In this document: piece after piece, positions 30,504 to 39,240 of the stretch | Layout: every line of letters starts with the position of its first letter | How positions within the stretch are numbered: position 1 is the first letter of the stretch | Origin: Nonomuraea lactucae | GTDB lineage: Bacteria; Actinomycetota; Actinomycetes; Streptosporangiales; Streptosporangiaceae | Direction: 5' to 3' | DNA length: 39,818 bases | Assembly: GCF_003313395.1 (NCBI RefSeq) | Contig: NZ_QNFZ01000109.1 | Span: 1 to 39,818, forward strand | The notes under the pieces: model-generated | The model's database searches: none | What the model saw: only the letters and a program-made list of their open reading frames with translations | Told to the model about the DNA's origin: nothing | Program-made: the position numbers and the translations under genes

Positions 30504-31952
30504 ATGGTCAGCTCCCACCCGGCACCGACGGACCCCCCGGCCAAGCGCGCGTCGACCATCCGCGACCTTCCAGGGCCTTCGGGCGTGCCGCTGTTGGGCA
30601 ACCTGCCGGCGTTCGTCCGCGGCGGGGTGCCACACCAGGTGCTGCACGCCTGGTGCGACCGGTACGGGCCGACGTTCCGCATCGATCTGCCCACCGGGCG
30701 GACGATCGTGACCGCCGACACGAAGGTCATCAACACGATCCTGCGTGAGCGGCCGGCCGGCTTCGGCCGGGACACCCGGATGGCCAAGATCATCGAGGAG
30801 ATGGGGGCCCACGGCGTGTTCGCCGCCGAGGGGCGGCAGTGGCGGCGGCTGCGCCGCATGGCGACCGAGAGCCTCAACGCCGCCTACCTCCGGGAATACT
30901 TCACCACGATCACCCGGGTGACCGAGCGGCTCAAACGCCTGTGGACGGCCGCGGCGGTCTCCGGTGAGCCGGTCGACCCGCTGCAGGACCTCATGCGGTA
31001 CGCCCTGGAGGTGACCGTCGGGCTGGCGATGGGGTATGACCTGAACGCGGTGGAGCAGCGCGGCGATGGGCTGCACAGCCGGATCTCGCAGATCTTTCCG
31101 GAGATCAATCGCCGTATGAACGCCCCGGTGCCTTACTGGCGGGTCCTGCGGCTGCCGCGCGACCGGCGGCTGGATGCCACGGTCAGCGAAATCGGCGGCC
31201 TGGTGCGCGACCGGTTCGAGCAGGCCAAGCGGCGGATGGCGACCGGCGCCGCGCCGAGCAACTTCTTGGAGGCGTTGGTGGCGCCGATAGAGGGTGAGCA
31301 GGCGTTCACCCAACGCGAGCTTCTCGGCAACGTCCTTACGATGCTGCTCGCCGGTGAGGACACCACCTCCTCGACCGCCGCCTGGGCGGTGCACTATCTC
31401 GCCGAGCATCCCCAGGTGCAGGAGCGGGTCGCGGCCGAGGCCGAGGAGGTGCTCGGCGAGGAGGAGGTCGCGACCGATCCCGCGACGGTCGGCCGCCTGA
31501 GCTACGCCGAAGCCGTGGTCAACGAGGCGATGCGGCTGCGTCCGGTCGCCCCGTTGATGTTTCTGGAACCCCTGCGGGAGGTCGTGCTCCGCGGCAGCAC
31601 GCAGGATGTGCGGATCCCACGCGGGACGCCGATCATCGCGCTGGTGACCTACGGCGCCGACCGCGACACCCGCAGGTTCCCCGATCCGCAGGCGTTCAGA
31701 CCGCAGCGATGGCTGGACAACACGACCACGGCGGTCGCCGACTCCCCGCCGTTCCTGCCGTTCGGGGGAGGGCCGCGCTTTTGCCCGGGGCGGAACCTCG
31801 CCATGATCGAGGCGACCCTCATCACCTCCATGGTCTGCCGAAACTTCGCGTTGGAGCCCGACACCACAACCGGCCCGGTGCGCGAGCGGATGGCCTTCAC
31901 CGTGTTCCCGGAGAACCTCCGCATCCGGCTGCGGCCCCGCAACGCCGTCTGA
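30504..31952 (+). CDS. Cytochrome P450
   Basis: 482 aa soluble heme-thiolate monooxygenase. Seen: I-helix AGEDTTSS (residues 283-290, acid-Thr pair for oxygen activation), K-helix E341-x-x-R344 in NEAMRLRP, a PERF-like region FRPQRW, and the heme loop FGGGPRFCPGRNLA with ligand Cys427. The N-terminal PGPSGVPLLGNLPAF and the length resemble bacterial class-II-like CYPs similar to eukaryotic forms, rather than the shorter 400-aa class I enzymes. No ferredoxin or reductase gene is adjacent. The start has no strong Shine-Dalgarno. It lies between two broken genes, suggesting acquisition by transfer. Substrate unknown. Confidence 0.9.
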   Translation: MVSSHPAPTDPPAKRASTIRDLPGPSGVPLLGNLPAFVRGGVPHQVLHAWCDRYGPTFRIDLPTGRTIVTADTKVINTILRERPAGFGRDTRMAKIIEEMGAHGVFAAEGRQWRRLRRMATESLNAAYLREYFTTITRVTERLKRLWTAAAVSGEPVDPLQDLMRYALEVTVGLAMGYDLNAVEQRGDGLHSRISQIFPEINRRMNAPVPYWRVLRLPRDRRLDATVSEIGGLVRDRFEQAKRRMATGAAPSNFLEALVAPIEGEQAFTQRELLGNVLTMLLAGEDTTSSTAAWAVHYLAEHPQVQERVAAEAEEVLGEEEVATDPATVGRLSYAEAVVNEAMRLRPVAPLMFLEPLREVVLRGSTQDVRIPRGTPIIALVTYGADRDTRRFPDPQAFRPQRWLDNTTTAVADSPPFLPFGGGPRFCPGRNLAMIEATLITSMVCRNFALEPDTTTGPVRERMAFTVFPENLRIRLRPRNAV

Positions 31953-32156
31953 CACAGCGCCAACTGTGGACCGCCGTGATCGCCGCAGGCCGCAACCCTC
32001 GCCCTCGAACGGCGGACCTGATGATCGCACGCGTCGCCATCGCGAACGGGCTTCCGCTCTACACCTGCGATCCCGAGGACTTCAAAGGACTTCAAAGGAC
32101 TGGATCATCTGCTCACCGTCGTACCGGTCGCCCGGCCACAGTGGAAGGGGATGTGA
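31953..32156 (+). pseudogene. vapC (PIN toxin) 3' fragment
   Basis: Directly after the P450 stop the frame reads RQLWTAVIAAGRNPRPRTAD, LMIARVAIANGLPLYTCDPE, DF: the C-terminal part of a VapC PIN-domain ribonuclease, with the conserved A-D-x-x-I-A and L-YT-x-D/N-P-x-D-F motifs. A 10-bp direct duplication of TTCAAAGGAC (32081-32090, 32091-32100) throws it out of frame. Removing one copy restores KGLDHLLTVVPVARPQWKGM and a stop at 32154-32156. The N-terminal catalytic Asp region is missing, so the toxin cannot be active. Confidence 0.75.
32081..32100. repeat. 10-bp tandem duplication in vapC fragment
   Basis: TTCAAAGGAC occurs twice in direct succession. One copy alone restores a continuous VapC C-terminus. 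Confidence 0.85.
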
Positions 32157-32232
32157 CGACACCTGCGGGTGCCGAAAGTGGAGCCAGAACACGGCAAGGC
32201 CACGTCGTTGCCGAGAACACGCCGGCTTCGCC

Positions 32233-33138
32233 TTAGACGGTGGCGGGCTTGAGTGGCTTGACGGGGTCGGGGAGGGGCAGGCCGCGTTCGCGCCACAGCT
32301 CTCGCATCCGGTCGGGGTAGTCGGTCACGATGCCCGACACCCCCAGGTCCAGCATCCGGGCTCCGAGCGTGGTGTCGTTGACCGTCCACACGGCCACGTC
32401 GAGGCCCGCGGCGGCCGTCTGGGCCATCAGCCGTTCGTCCACCATGATGTGCTCGGGTGAGAGCGTGGTGGCCCCGGCGTCGCGGGCGGCCGCCGCGAGG
32501 TCGTCGCCCAGGTCGTCGTGCCAGTGCAGCGTGTCGAGTTCGATCAGCGCGAAGCGCGGCGTGCCGGGCGCCAGCTCCGCGGCGTGGCCGATGATCCGCC
32601 AGTCGAAGCTGAGGATCGCCGCGTTGTCCAGCCTGCCGTGCCGTTCGAGCTCGTCCATGACCTGCTCGGTGAACAGCTCCGGATCGGGCGTCAGCTCGGG
32701 CCTGGTCGGGTCGGACTTGAGCTCCACGTGCAGCCGTACGGCGTCGGCCTCGCAGGCGTTGACCAGCCCCAGCACCGCGCCCAGCGTGGGCATCCTGGTC
32801 TCCGGCATCGCCGCCTGGGTCGGCGCGAAGGGGTCGTCGGGGTGGCGGGGCAGCCGGACGCCCACGTCGAGCGTGCGCAGTTGCGCCAGCGTGAGGGAGT
32901 TGATGGGCTTGCCGACGTACGGGAAGCACGGATCGTCCGGCCGGACCGGCCGCGTGTCGGCGCTCGTCACGGGCGAGACCGTGAGATCGTGCGTGAGCAC
33001 GAGTCGCCGATCGGCGGTGAGCGCGACGTCGAGCTCGAGCGCGTGCACCCCGAGCCCCATCGTGCGGATCAGACCTGGGAGCGTGTTCTCGGGCCACAGG
33101 CCCCTCGCCCCCCGATGACCGTGTATCTCAACGCGCAC
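32233..33138 (-). CDS. Glycerophosphodiester phosphodiesterase
   Basis: 301 aa TIM-barrel GDPD. Seen: HGHRGARGLWPENTLPG (residues 6-22, catalytic His and Arg, ENT), ALELDVALTADRRLVLTHD (about 33-51, metal-binding Glu/Asp and second catalytic His), VRLHVELKS (Glu near 145) and VWTVND near the C-terminus. It hydrolyses glycerophosphodiesters to glycerol-3-phosphate and an alcohol. No signal peptide is visible, so it is likely cytoplasmic. GTG 33138 sits 6 nt after a -10-like hexamer. Confidence 0.92.
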   Translation of the reverse strand: MRVEIHGHRGARGLWPENTLPGLIRTMGLGVHALELDVALTADRRLVLTHDLTVSPVTSADTRPVRPDDPCFPYVGKPINSLTLAQLRTLDVGVRLPRHPDDPFAPTQAAMPETRMPTLGAVLGLVNACEADAVRLHVELKSDPTRPELTPDPELFTEQVMDELERHGRLDNAAILSFDWRIIGHAAELAPGTPRFALIELDTLHWHDDLGDDLAAAARDAGATTLSPEHIMVDERLMAQTAAAGLDVAVWTVNDTTLGARMLDLGVSGIVTDYPDRMRELWRERGLPLPDPVKPLKPATV

Positions 33139-33144
33139 ACCCGG

Positions 33145-33150
33145 ACCTTA
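33145..33150 (-). promoter_or_regulatory. -10 element TAAGGT, leaderless start at 33138
   Basis: On the minus strand TAAGGT ends 6 nt before GTG 33138, with no Shine-Dalgarno between. Confidence 0.45.
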
Positions 33151-33259
33151 CCCTGGCGCCCGGCACTCTCCGGCAGTCGCCACGCCGCGCCCTTTTTGTG
33201 ACGGTACGCCCCAGAGCTGCCGATGCGTCCACGGAGCTGCCGATCATGCGTCCGCGGAG

Positions 33260-33688
33260 CTACCGGTCGGGTGTCCAGCCCGACACGGCCTCGTCCCACG
33301 ACGGCGTGCGATCGACCTCATCGTCGAAATCCTCGAACGGCGGCGACTGCGGCCGCTCGTCTCTCTGCCCGATGGCCGTGCGCAGGCCGTGCAGGCCGCG
33401 CTGCCTGGCCAGCCGGGCGAGGGCGGAGGCCAGTGCCCTTTCCACCCCGTGGCCGCGGAAGCGCTCGTCCACGCCCAGCTCGCACAGGAACATCTCGGCG
33501 CCCTCGTCGGGACGCGTCATCTCCACGCCGGTCACCATCCCGGCGGGTACGCCGTCCACGTAGGCGACGAGGACGTGGTGCCCACCGGCCGCCAGGAACC
33601 TACCGGCGGCCTCGCTCGGGGGCACGGCGTCGAAGAGGTGACCGGCCGCCTCGGCGACCTCCAGCTCGGTGACGCGACGGATGTCCAT
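33260..33688 (-). CDS. GNAT-family acetyltransferase
   Basis: 142 aa. The acetyl-CoA site is visible as FLCELGVDERFRGHGVERAL (about residues 66-85; R-G-H-G-V-x-x-A in place of RGxGIGxxL). Preceding strands include HHVLVAYVDGVPAGMVTG. The C-terminus is acidic (FEDFDDEVDRTPSW). Substrate unknown. It is divergent from the second GNAT-like gene. Confidence 0.82.
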   Translation of the reverse strand: MDIRRVTELEVAEAAGHLFDAVPPSEAAGRFLAAGGHHVLVAYVDGVPAGMVTGVEMTRPDEGAEMFLCELGVDERFRGHGVERALASALARLARQRGLHGLRTAIGQRDERPQSPPFEDFDDEVDRTPSWDEAVSGWTPDR

Positions 33689-33694
33689 GGATCG

Positions 33695-33700
33695 AGACTA
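33695..33700 (-). promoter_or_regulatory. -10 element TAGTCT, leaderless start at 33688
   Basis: On the minus strand TAGTCT ends 6 nt before ATG 33688, with no Shine-Dalgarno between. Confidence 0.5.
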
Positions 33701-33759
33701 GGGTGCACCTTTGCCCGCCGCACGCCCTTTTTGCCTGGATAGATGTCATCTTCCTGCCC

Positions 33760-33765
33760 TACTCT
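33760..33765 (+). promoter_or_regulatory. -10 element TACTCT, leaderless start at 33773
   Basis: TACTCT ends 7 nt before ATG 33773, with no Shine-Dalgarno. This supports the start at 33773 over the in-frame ATG at 33743. Confidence 0.5.
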
Positions 33766-33772
33766 GATCGCC

Positions 33773-34432
33773 ATGACGCAGGCTGTCAGAACGGTCCGGC
33801 CCGAGACCGTGCGGGCGTGGGTGGACGGCTGGGTGGTCTCGCGCAACGCTCCAGGCCCGGTGCGCGAGCCCTGGGGCCTGCGAGTCGACGTCGGCCTCCC
33901 CGGCCACCTGACCCGCCACATCGTCCCGGCGCCCACCCCCGCGACGCTCCGCCACCTCACGGCCGTGCTGAACGTTCCGGGCACATGGTTGAAGCTCTGC
34001 GCCCCCGCGGAGGCCGTCGCCCGCTGGCTGCCGCCGTCCTGGGCCGTACAGGAGCCGGAGTTCATGATGACGGGCCCGCTGGAGGAGTCCACGGCGACGG
34101 CGCCCACCGGCTACACCCTGGCCGTGACCACCCGCGCCGGCGTCACGGTGGCCCGCCTCCTCACGCAGGCCGGCGAGGTGGCGGCCCGCGGCCAGATGGC
34201 CATCACCGGGGCCATCACCGGGGCCATGGCCGTCGTCGACCAGGTGGAGACCGCCGCCCACCACCGCAGGCGCGGCCTCGGCACCGTCGTGATGAAGGCC
34301 CTGTCGTCCTCCGCCGCCAAGGGCGGCGCGGGCACGGGTGTGCTGGTGGCCACCCCGGCCGGGCGCTCCCTCTACGAGACGCTCGGCTGGGGCGTCCACA
34401 CGCCGATGACCGCCGCCGTCCGCACTGGCTGA
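33773..34432 (+). CDS. GNAT-family acetyltransferase
   Basis: 219 aa. The N-terminal half (about residues 1-120) includes a basic/aromatic stretch typical of two-domain GNATs, while the C-terminal half has the acetyl-CoA loop VETAAHHRRRGLGTVVMKAL (about 160-179, RRRGLG) and a closing SLYETLGWGVHTPM motif (about 200-213). A short repeat of AITGA occurs near 145-153. Substrate unknown. It ends 15 nt before the convergent purA stop. Confidence 0.8.
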   Translation: MTQAVRTVRPETVRAWVDGWVVSRNAPGPVREPWGLRVDVGLPGHLTRHIVPAPTPATLRHLTAVLNVPGTWLKLCAPAEAVARWLPPSWAVQEPEFMMTGPLEESTATAPTGYTLAVTTRAGVTVARLLTQAGEVAARGQMAITGAITGAMAVVDQVETAAHHRRRGLGTVVMKALSSSAAKGGAGTGVLVATPAGRSLYETLGWGVHTPMTAAVRTG

Positions 34433-34446
34433 CCAGGCGTCTCCGG

Positions 34447-35826
<1,380 letters not shown>

Positions 35827-35829
35827 GCG

Positions 35830-36240
35830 CTAATCGCCGGTGAGCGCGTCGTAGGCCGCCTGGTCGCTGTCCTTGAGGAACTGGACGCACCGCTCCGCCT
35901 CGTCCTTCTCGCCGATGGACTGGGCCGCCCGGGAGAGCGCGTACAGGCACCGCAGGAAGCCGCGGTTGGGCTCGTGGTCCCACGGGATGGGCCCGTGGCC
36001 CTTCCACCCGCTGCGGCGCAGCTGGTCGAGCCCGCGGTGGTAGCCGGTGCGGGCGAAGGCGTAGGAGGTCACCGCGTGCCCCTGCGCGAAATACTCCTCC
36101 GCGAGCGCCGCCCACGCCGCCGGATAGGCGGGGAAGCGAGCGGCCACGTCGGAGGCCTTGGCACCGGCTTCGAGCGCCTCCCTGGCCTCGGGCAGGTCCG
36201 GCAGGTAGGTCGGGGGCGGCCCGGCGAGAAGGTTATCCAT
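35830..36240 (-). CDS. DUF3151 protein
   Basis: 136 aa from ATG at 36240; ATG at 36252 would add four residues. The protein starts MDNLLAGPPPTYLPDLPEAR, followed by helical TPR-like stretches (FPAYPAAWAALAEEYFAQGH, ALSRAAQSIGEKDEAERCVQ) and the middle GYHRGLDQLRRSGWKGHGPIPW, which is characteristic of the actinobacterial DUF3151 family. Its place between fba and purA is typical for the family. Function unproven. Confidence 0.88.
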   Translation of the reverse strand: MDNLLAGPPPTYLPDLPEAREALEAGAKASDVAARFPAYPAAWAALAEEYFAQGHAVTSYAFARTGYHRGLDQLRRSGWKGHGPIPWDHEPNRGFLRCLYALSRAAQSIGEKDEAERCVQFLKDSDQAAYDALTGD

Positions 36241-36247
36241 AGGACAA

Positions 36248-36253
36248 GTCATA
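36248..36253 (-). promoter_or_regulatory. -10-like TATGAC before DUF3151 gene
   Basis: On the minus strand TATGAC ends 7 nt before ATG 36240, with no Shine-Dalgarno. The final C weakens the match, but spacing agrees with other genes here. Confidence 0.3.
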
Positions 36254-36274
36254 CCCGCCGGGCCCCGCGAGTGG

Positions 36275-37297
36275 CTAGGAGATCTTCGTCCCAGCGCTCT
36301 TGAGGTGTTCGCACGCCTCGCGCACGCGGGCGGCCATCCCGGCCTCGGCCGTCTTGCCGTAGGAGCGCGGGTCGTAGGCCTTCTTGTTGCCGACGTCGCC
36401 GTCGACCTTCAGGACGCCGTCGTAGTTGCGGAACATGTGGTCGGCGATCGGCCTGGTGAAGGCGTACTGCGTGTCGGTGTCGATGTTCATCTTGATCACG
36501 CCGTAGGAGATCGCCTCGTGGATCTCCTCCAGCGACGAGCCGGAGCCGCCGTGGAAGACCAGGTCGAACGCCTTGTCCTTGCCGTACTTGGCGCCGACCG
36601 CGTCCTGGATCTCCTTCAGCACGCTCGGCCGCAGCTTGACGTGGCCGGGCTTGTAGACGCCGTGCACGTTGCCGAACGTCGCGGCCAGCATGTAGCGGCC
36701 CTTCTCGCCGAGCCCGATGGCCTCGGCCGTGGCGAGCGCGTCGTCGGTGGTCGTGTAGAGCTTCTCGTTGATCTCGCCGACGACGCCGTCCTCCTCGCCG
36801 CCGACGACGCCGATCTCCGCCTCCATGACGATCCGGGCGCGGGCGCACTTGTCGAGCAGCTCCTGCGCGATCCGCAGGTTCTCCTCCAGGGGTACGGCGG
36901 AGCCGTCCCACATGTGCGACTGGAACAGCGGGTCGAGGCCCTTGGACACGCGCTCGAGGGAGATGTCGATGAGCGGTCGCATGAATCCGTCGAGCTTGTC
37001 CTTGGGACAGTGGTCGGTGTGCAGCGCCACCGTCACCGGATACTTCTCCGCCACGATCCGGGCGTACTCCGCCAGCGCCGTGGCGCCGATCACCATGTCC
37101 TTGACCGTGGTGCCGGAAAGGAACTCCGCCCCGCCGGTGGACACCTGCACGATGCCGTCGCTCTCGGCCTCCGCGAAGCCGCGCAACGCGGCGTTGAGGG
37201 TCTGGGAGGACGTCACGTTGATGGCCGGGTAGGCGAATCCGCCGGACTTGGCCCGGTCGAGCATCTCGGCGTAGACCTCTGGAGTTGCTATCGGCAT
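36275..37297 (-). CDS. fbaA: Class II fructose-bisphosphate aldolase
   Basis: 340 aa, zinc-dependent glycolytic/gluconeogenic enzyme that splits fructose-1,6-bisphosphate. Seen: YPAINVTSSQTLNAALRGFA (about residues 23-42), VALHTDHCPKDKLD (about 91-104, Asp/His zinc site), EAEIGVVGGEEDGV (about 158-171), NVHGVYKPG, and FHGGSGSS (about 248-255, substrate phosphate). The long Escherichia-like (class IIA) form is typical of actinobacteria. ATG 37297 has GGGAGA upstream. The leader contains a GGCTGC/GCAGCC hairpin (37320-37334). Confidence 0.95.
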   Translation of the reverse strand: MPIATPEVYAEMLDRAKSGGFAYPAINVTSSQTLNAALRGFAEAESDGIVQVSTGGAEFLSGTTVKDMVIGATALAEYARIVAEKYPVTVALHTDHCPKDKLDGFMRPLIDISLERVSKGLDPLFQSHMWDGSAVPLEENLRIAQELLDKCARARIVMEAEIGVVGGEEDGVVGEINEKLYTTTDDALATAEAIGLGEKGRYMLAATFGNVHGVYKPGHVKLRPSVLKEIQDAVGAKYGKDKAFDLVFHGGSGSSLEEIHEAISYGVIKMNIDTDTQYAFTRPIADHMFRNYDGVLKVDGDVGNKKAYDPRSYGKTAEAGMAARVREACEHLKSAGTKIS

Positions 37298-37391
37298 GAT
37301 TCATCTCCCTGTGATGTAAGGCTGCGGCGCAGCCCAGTATCCCCGGCCGCTACGCCGCGTGGTAGAGACCGTCGTGCCCCTTTGCTACGGG

Positions 37392-37397
37392 TAGGCT
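37392..37397 (+). promoter_or_regulatory. -10 element TAGGCT, leaderless start at 37404
   Basis: TAGGCT ends 6 nt before GTG 37404, with no Shine-Dalgarno between. Confidence 0.5.
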
Positions 37398-37403
37398 CAC
37401 CCT

Positions 37404-38114
37404 GTGGACTGGCTCTTGAACCTTCTCGACCCGACGTGGTGGCTCACCGTTCTCGGCGCGTTCGCGACGATCGGCGTGCTGGCCATCATCTTCGCCGAGA
37501 CGGGTTTGCTGCTCGGCTTCTTCCTGCCGGGCGACTCGCTGCTTGTGGCCGCGGGGATTTTCAGTTCCGCCTCTGTAGCGTACGGCATGGGCATCGAGCC
37601 GCTGTCCTTCCCCGTGCTGCTGATCGGCACCCCGCTGTGCGCCGTCGCGGGAGCGCAGCTCGGCCACTTCCTGGGCGCCAGGTTCGGCCGCAGGCTCTTC
37701 GACAAGCCCGACTCGCGGCTGTTCAAGCGCGAGCACGTCGACCGGGCCGAGGAGTTCTTCGAGAAGTTCGGCCCGGCCAAGGCCGTGGTCCTGGCCAGGT
37801 TCGTGCCGATCGTCCGCACCTTCATGAACCCCGTCGCCGGGGTGCTGGAGATGTCCAGCAGGCGCTTCCTCGTCTGGAACGTCATCGGCGGCGTGGTCTG
37901 GACCGAGGGCCTGCTCCTGCTCGGCCACTACCTCGGCAACAGGGTCGATCCCAAGCAGATCGACAGGTACATCCTGCCGGGCGTCTTCCTCATCGTGCTC
38001 ATCTCGCTGATCCCCATCATCGTCGAGGTGATCAAGCGTCGCAAGGCGGTCAAGGCGGTCGCCGTTCCCAACGGCAAGCACCACCGCATCCCCACGGGCA
38101 GCGACGGCCCCTAG
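37404..38114 (+). CDS. DedA-family membrane protein
   Basis: 236 aa from GTG 37404. The DedA/VTT signature is clear: acidic E32 in the first half-helix, FLPGDSLL (residues 39-46), then RFVPIVRTFMNPVAGVLEMS (about 132-151, essential Arg residues) and FLVWNVIGGVVW, with a C-terminal helix near 190-210. The family acts in the cytoplasmic membrane; members are implicated in lipid-carrier flipping and proton-motive-force-dependent homeostasis. The basic tail is cytoplasmic. A GGCCG/CGGCC dyad after the stop may terminate it. Confidence 0.92.
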   Translation: MDWLLNLLDPTWWLTVLGAFATIGVLAIIFAETGLLLGFFLPGDSLLVAAGIFSSASVAYGMGIEPLSFPVLLIGTPLCAVAGAQLGHFLGARFGRRLFDKPDSRLFKREHVDRAEEFFEKFGPAKAVVLARFVPIVRTFMNPVAGVLEMSSRRFLVWNVIGGVVWTEGLLLLGHYLGNRVDPKQIDRYILPGVFLIVLISLIPIIVEVIKRRKAVKAVAVPNGKHHRIPTGSDGP

Positions 38115-38141
38115 CCGAAGGCCGTTCGGCCGCGGTCGCGG

Positions 38142-38147
38142 TACTCT
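38142..38147 (+). promoter_or_regulatory. -10 element TACTCT, leaderless start at 38155
   Basis: TACTCT ends 7 nt before GTG 38155, with no Shine-Dalgarno between. Confidence 0.45.
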
Positions 38148-38154
38148 CCGGTGT

Positions 38155-38571
38155 GTGGGACGCCACAGGTCAGATCCGATGGGCATCGCCCGCCTCGCGC
38201 TCGCCGTGCTGGCGGTCGCCGGGGTGGTGACGCTGCTGGTCATCGGCGGGCGCGCGCTGTTCGCGACCCTCGACACGCCGGAGCCGCCCGAGATCCGTAG
38301 CGCCAGCGCGGAGCCGACGGCCGGCGCCCGGGTGCCGACCGTCCGCATCGAGTGCGTGGCCGACACCTGCCCGCTCGTCACGGTCCGCGTGCCGGGCGGC
38401 GACGTGCTCCAGTATCGGGACATGAGCAGGGGCGAGGAGGTCAGCTACTTCCAGCCCGAGCTGGACGTGGTGCTCACCGACGCCGGCACGGTCCGCGTCA
38501 GCGAGAACGGCAGGCCGCGCGCGCCGGGCGAGCCGGGCGAGCGGGAGGCGTTCACAGTCCGAGGTCCGTGA
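38155..38571 (+). CDS. Single-pass membrane protein, extracytoplasmic domain
   Basis: 138 aa. A short basic N-terminus and one membrane helix (about residues 10-32) are followed by a Pro/Ala linker and an exported beta-rich domain (about 58-130) with a Cys pair (IECVADTCPLVTVRVPGG). The end overlaps the convergent pyrE by 20 bp. No family is recognised; the domain could be an Ig-like or small receptor-like fold. Confidence 0.65.
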   Translation: MGRHRSDPMGIARLALAVLAVAGVVTLLVIGGRALFATLDTPEPPEIRSASAEPTAGARVPTVRIECVADTCPLVTVRVPGGDVLQYRDMSRGEEVSYFQPELDVVLTDAGTVRVSENGRPRAPGEPGEREAFTVRGP

Positions 38572-39085
38572 GCGTGAAGGCGCTGCGATAGTCGAGCCCC
38601 TCGCCCGCCATCCGCGCGGCCGCCCCCCGGTCGACGATCGTGGCGACCGCCACCACCTCGGCGCCCGCCTCGCGCAGCGCCTCGACGGCGGTCAGCGGGG
38701 AGGAGCCGGTCGTGGACGTGTCCTCCACCACGAGCACGCGGCGGCCCTCGACGTCCGGGCCCTCGATCCTGCGCTGCAGCCCGTGCGCCTTCTGCGCCTT
38801 GCGCACTACGAACGCGTCGAGCTCGCGCCCCCGCGCGGCCGCGGCGTGCAGCATGGCGGCGGCCACCGGGTCCGCGCCCAGCGTCAGCCCGCCCACCGCG
38901 TCGAACGTCAGGTCCGCGGTCAGGTCCAGCATCACCCGGCCGACCAGGGGAGCGGCCGTGCCGTCGAGCGTGATGCGCCGCAGGTCGAGGTAGAAGTCGG
39001 CCTCCCGCCCGGAGGAGAGCACGACCCTGCCGTGCACGACGGCCTTCTTCTTGATCTCGGCCAGGAGGTTGTCGCGATCCGTCAT
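38552..39085 (-). CDS. pyrE: Orotate phosphoribosyltransferase
   Basis: 177 aa from ATG at 39085; condenses orotate with PRPP in UMP synthesis. Seen: FYLDLRRITLDG (about residues 29-40), GLTLGADPVAAAMLHAAAAR (about 62-81), VRKAQKAHGLQRRIEGP (about 89-105, the flexible catalytic Lys loop) and the PRPP loop RVLVVEDTSTTGSSPLTAVE (about 111-130). The frame extends 57 residues upstream without family character, and a -10 hexamer 7 nt before 39085 supports this start. Confidence 0.94.
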   Translation of the reverse strand: MTDRDNLLAEIKKKAVVHGRVVLSSGREADFYLDLRRITLDGTAAPLVGRVMLDLTADLTFDAVGGLTLGADPVAAAMLHAAAARGRELDAFVVRKAQKAHGLQRRIEGPDVEGRRVLVVEDTSTTGSSPLTAVEALREAGAEVVAVATIVDRGAAARMAGEGLDYRSAFTLTDLGL

Positions 39086-39092
39086 GCGCCCA

Positions 39093-39098
39093 AGCTTA
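39093..39098 (-). promoter_or_regulatory. -10 element TAAGCT, leaderless start at 39085
   Basis: On the minus strand TAAGCT ends 7 nt before ATG 39085, with no Shine-Dalgarno between. Confidence 0.5.
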
Positions 39099-39240
39099 TG
39101 GGCCCCCACCTGGGCGGGGATCGGCGCGTGCGTCCACTCCGCGGGCCGTCGCGCGCGGGTAATGGCGATCCGACGGTTTAGCCATGGCCGCGGGTGCGGA
39201 ATGAATGGCCTCGGCAACTTTCGGTAATCACGAGGTGACC

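Noticed and set aside
30504-31952. P450 as part of a secondary-metabolite gene cluster
   Set aside because: No PKS, NRPS, terpene synthase, redox partner or tailoring gene lies next to it; its neighbours are gene fragments and housekeeping genes.
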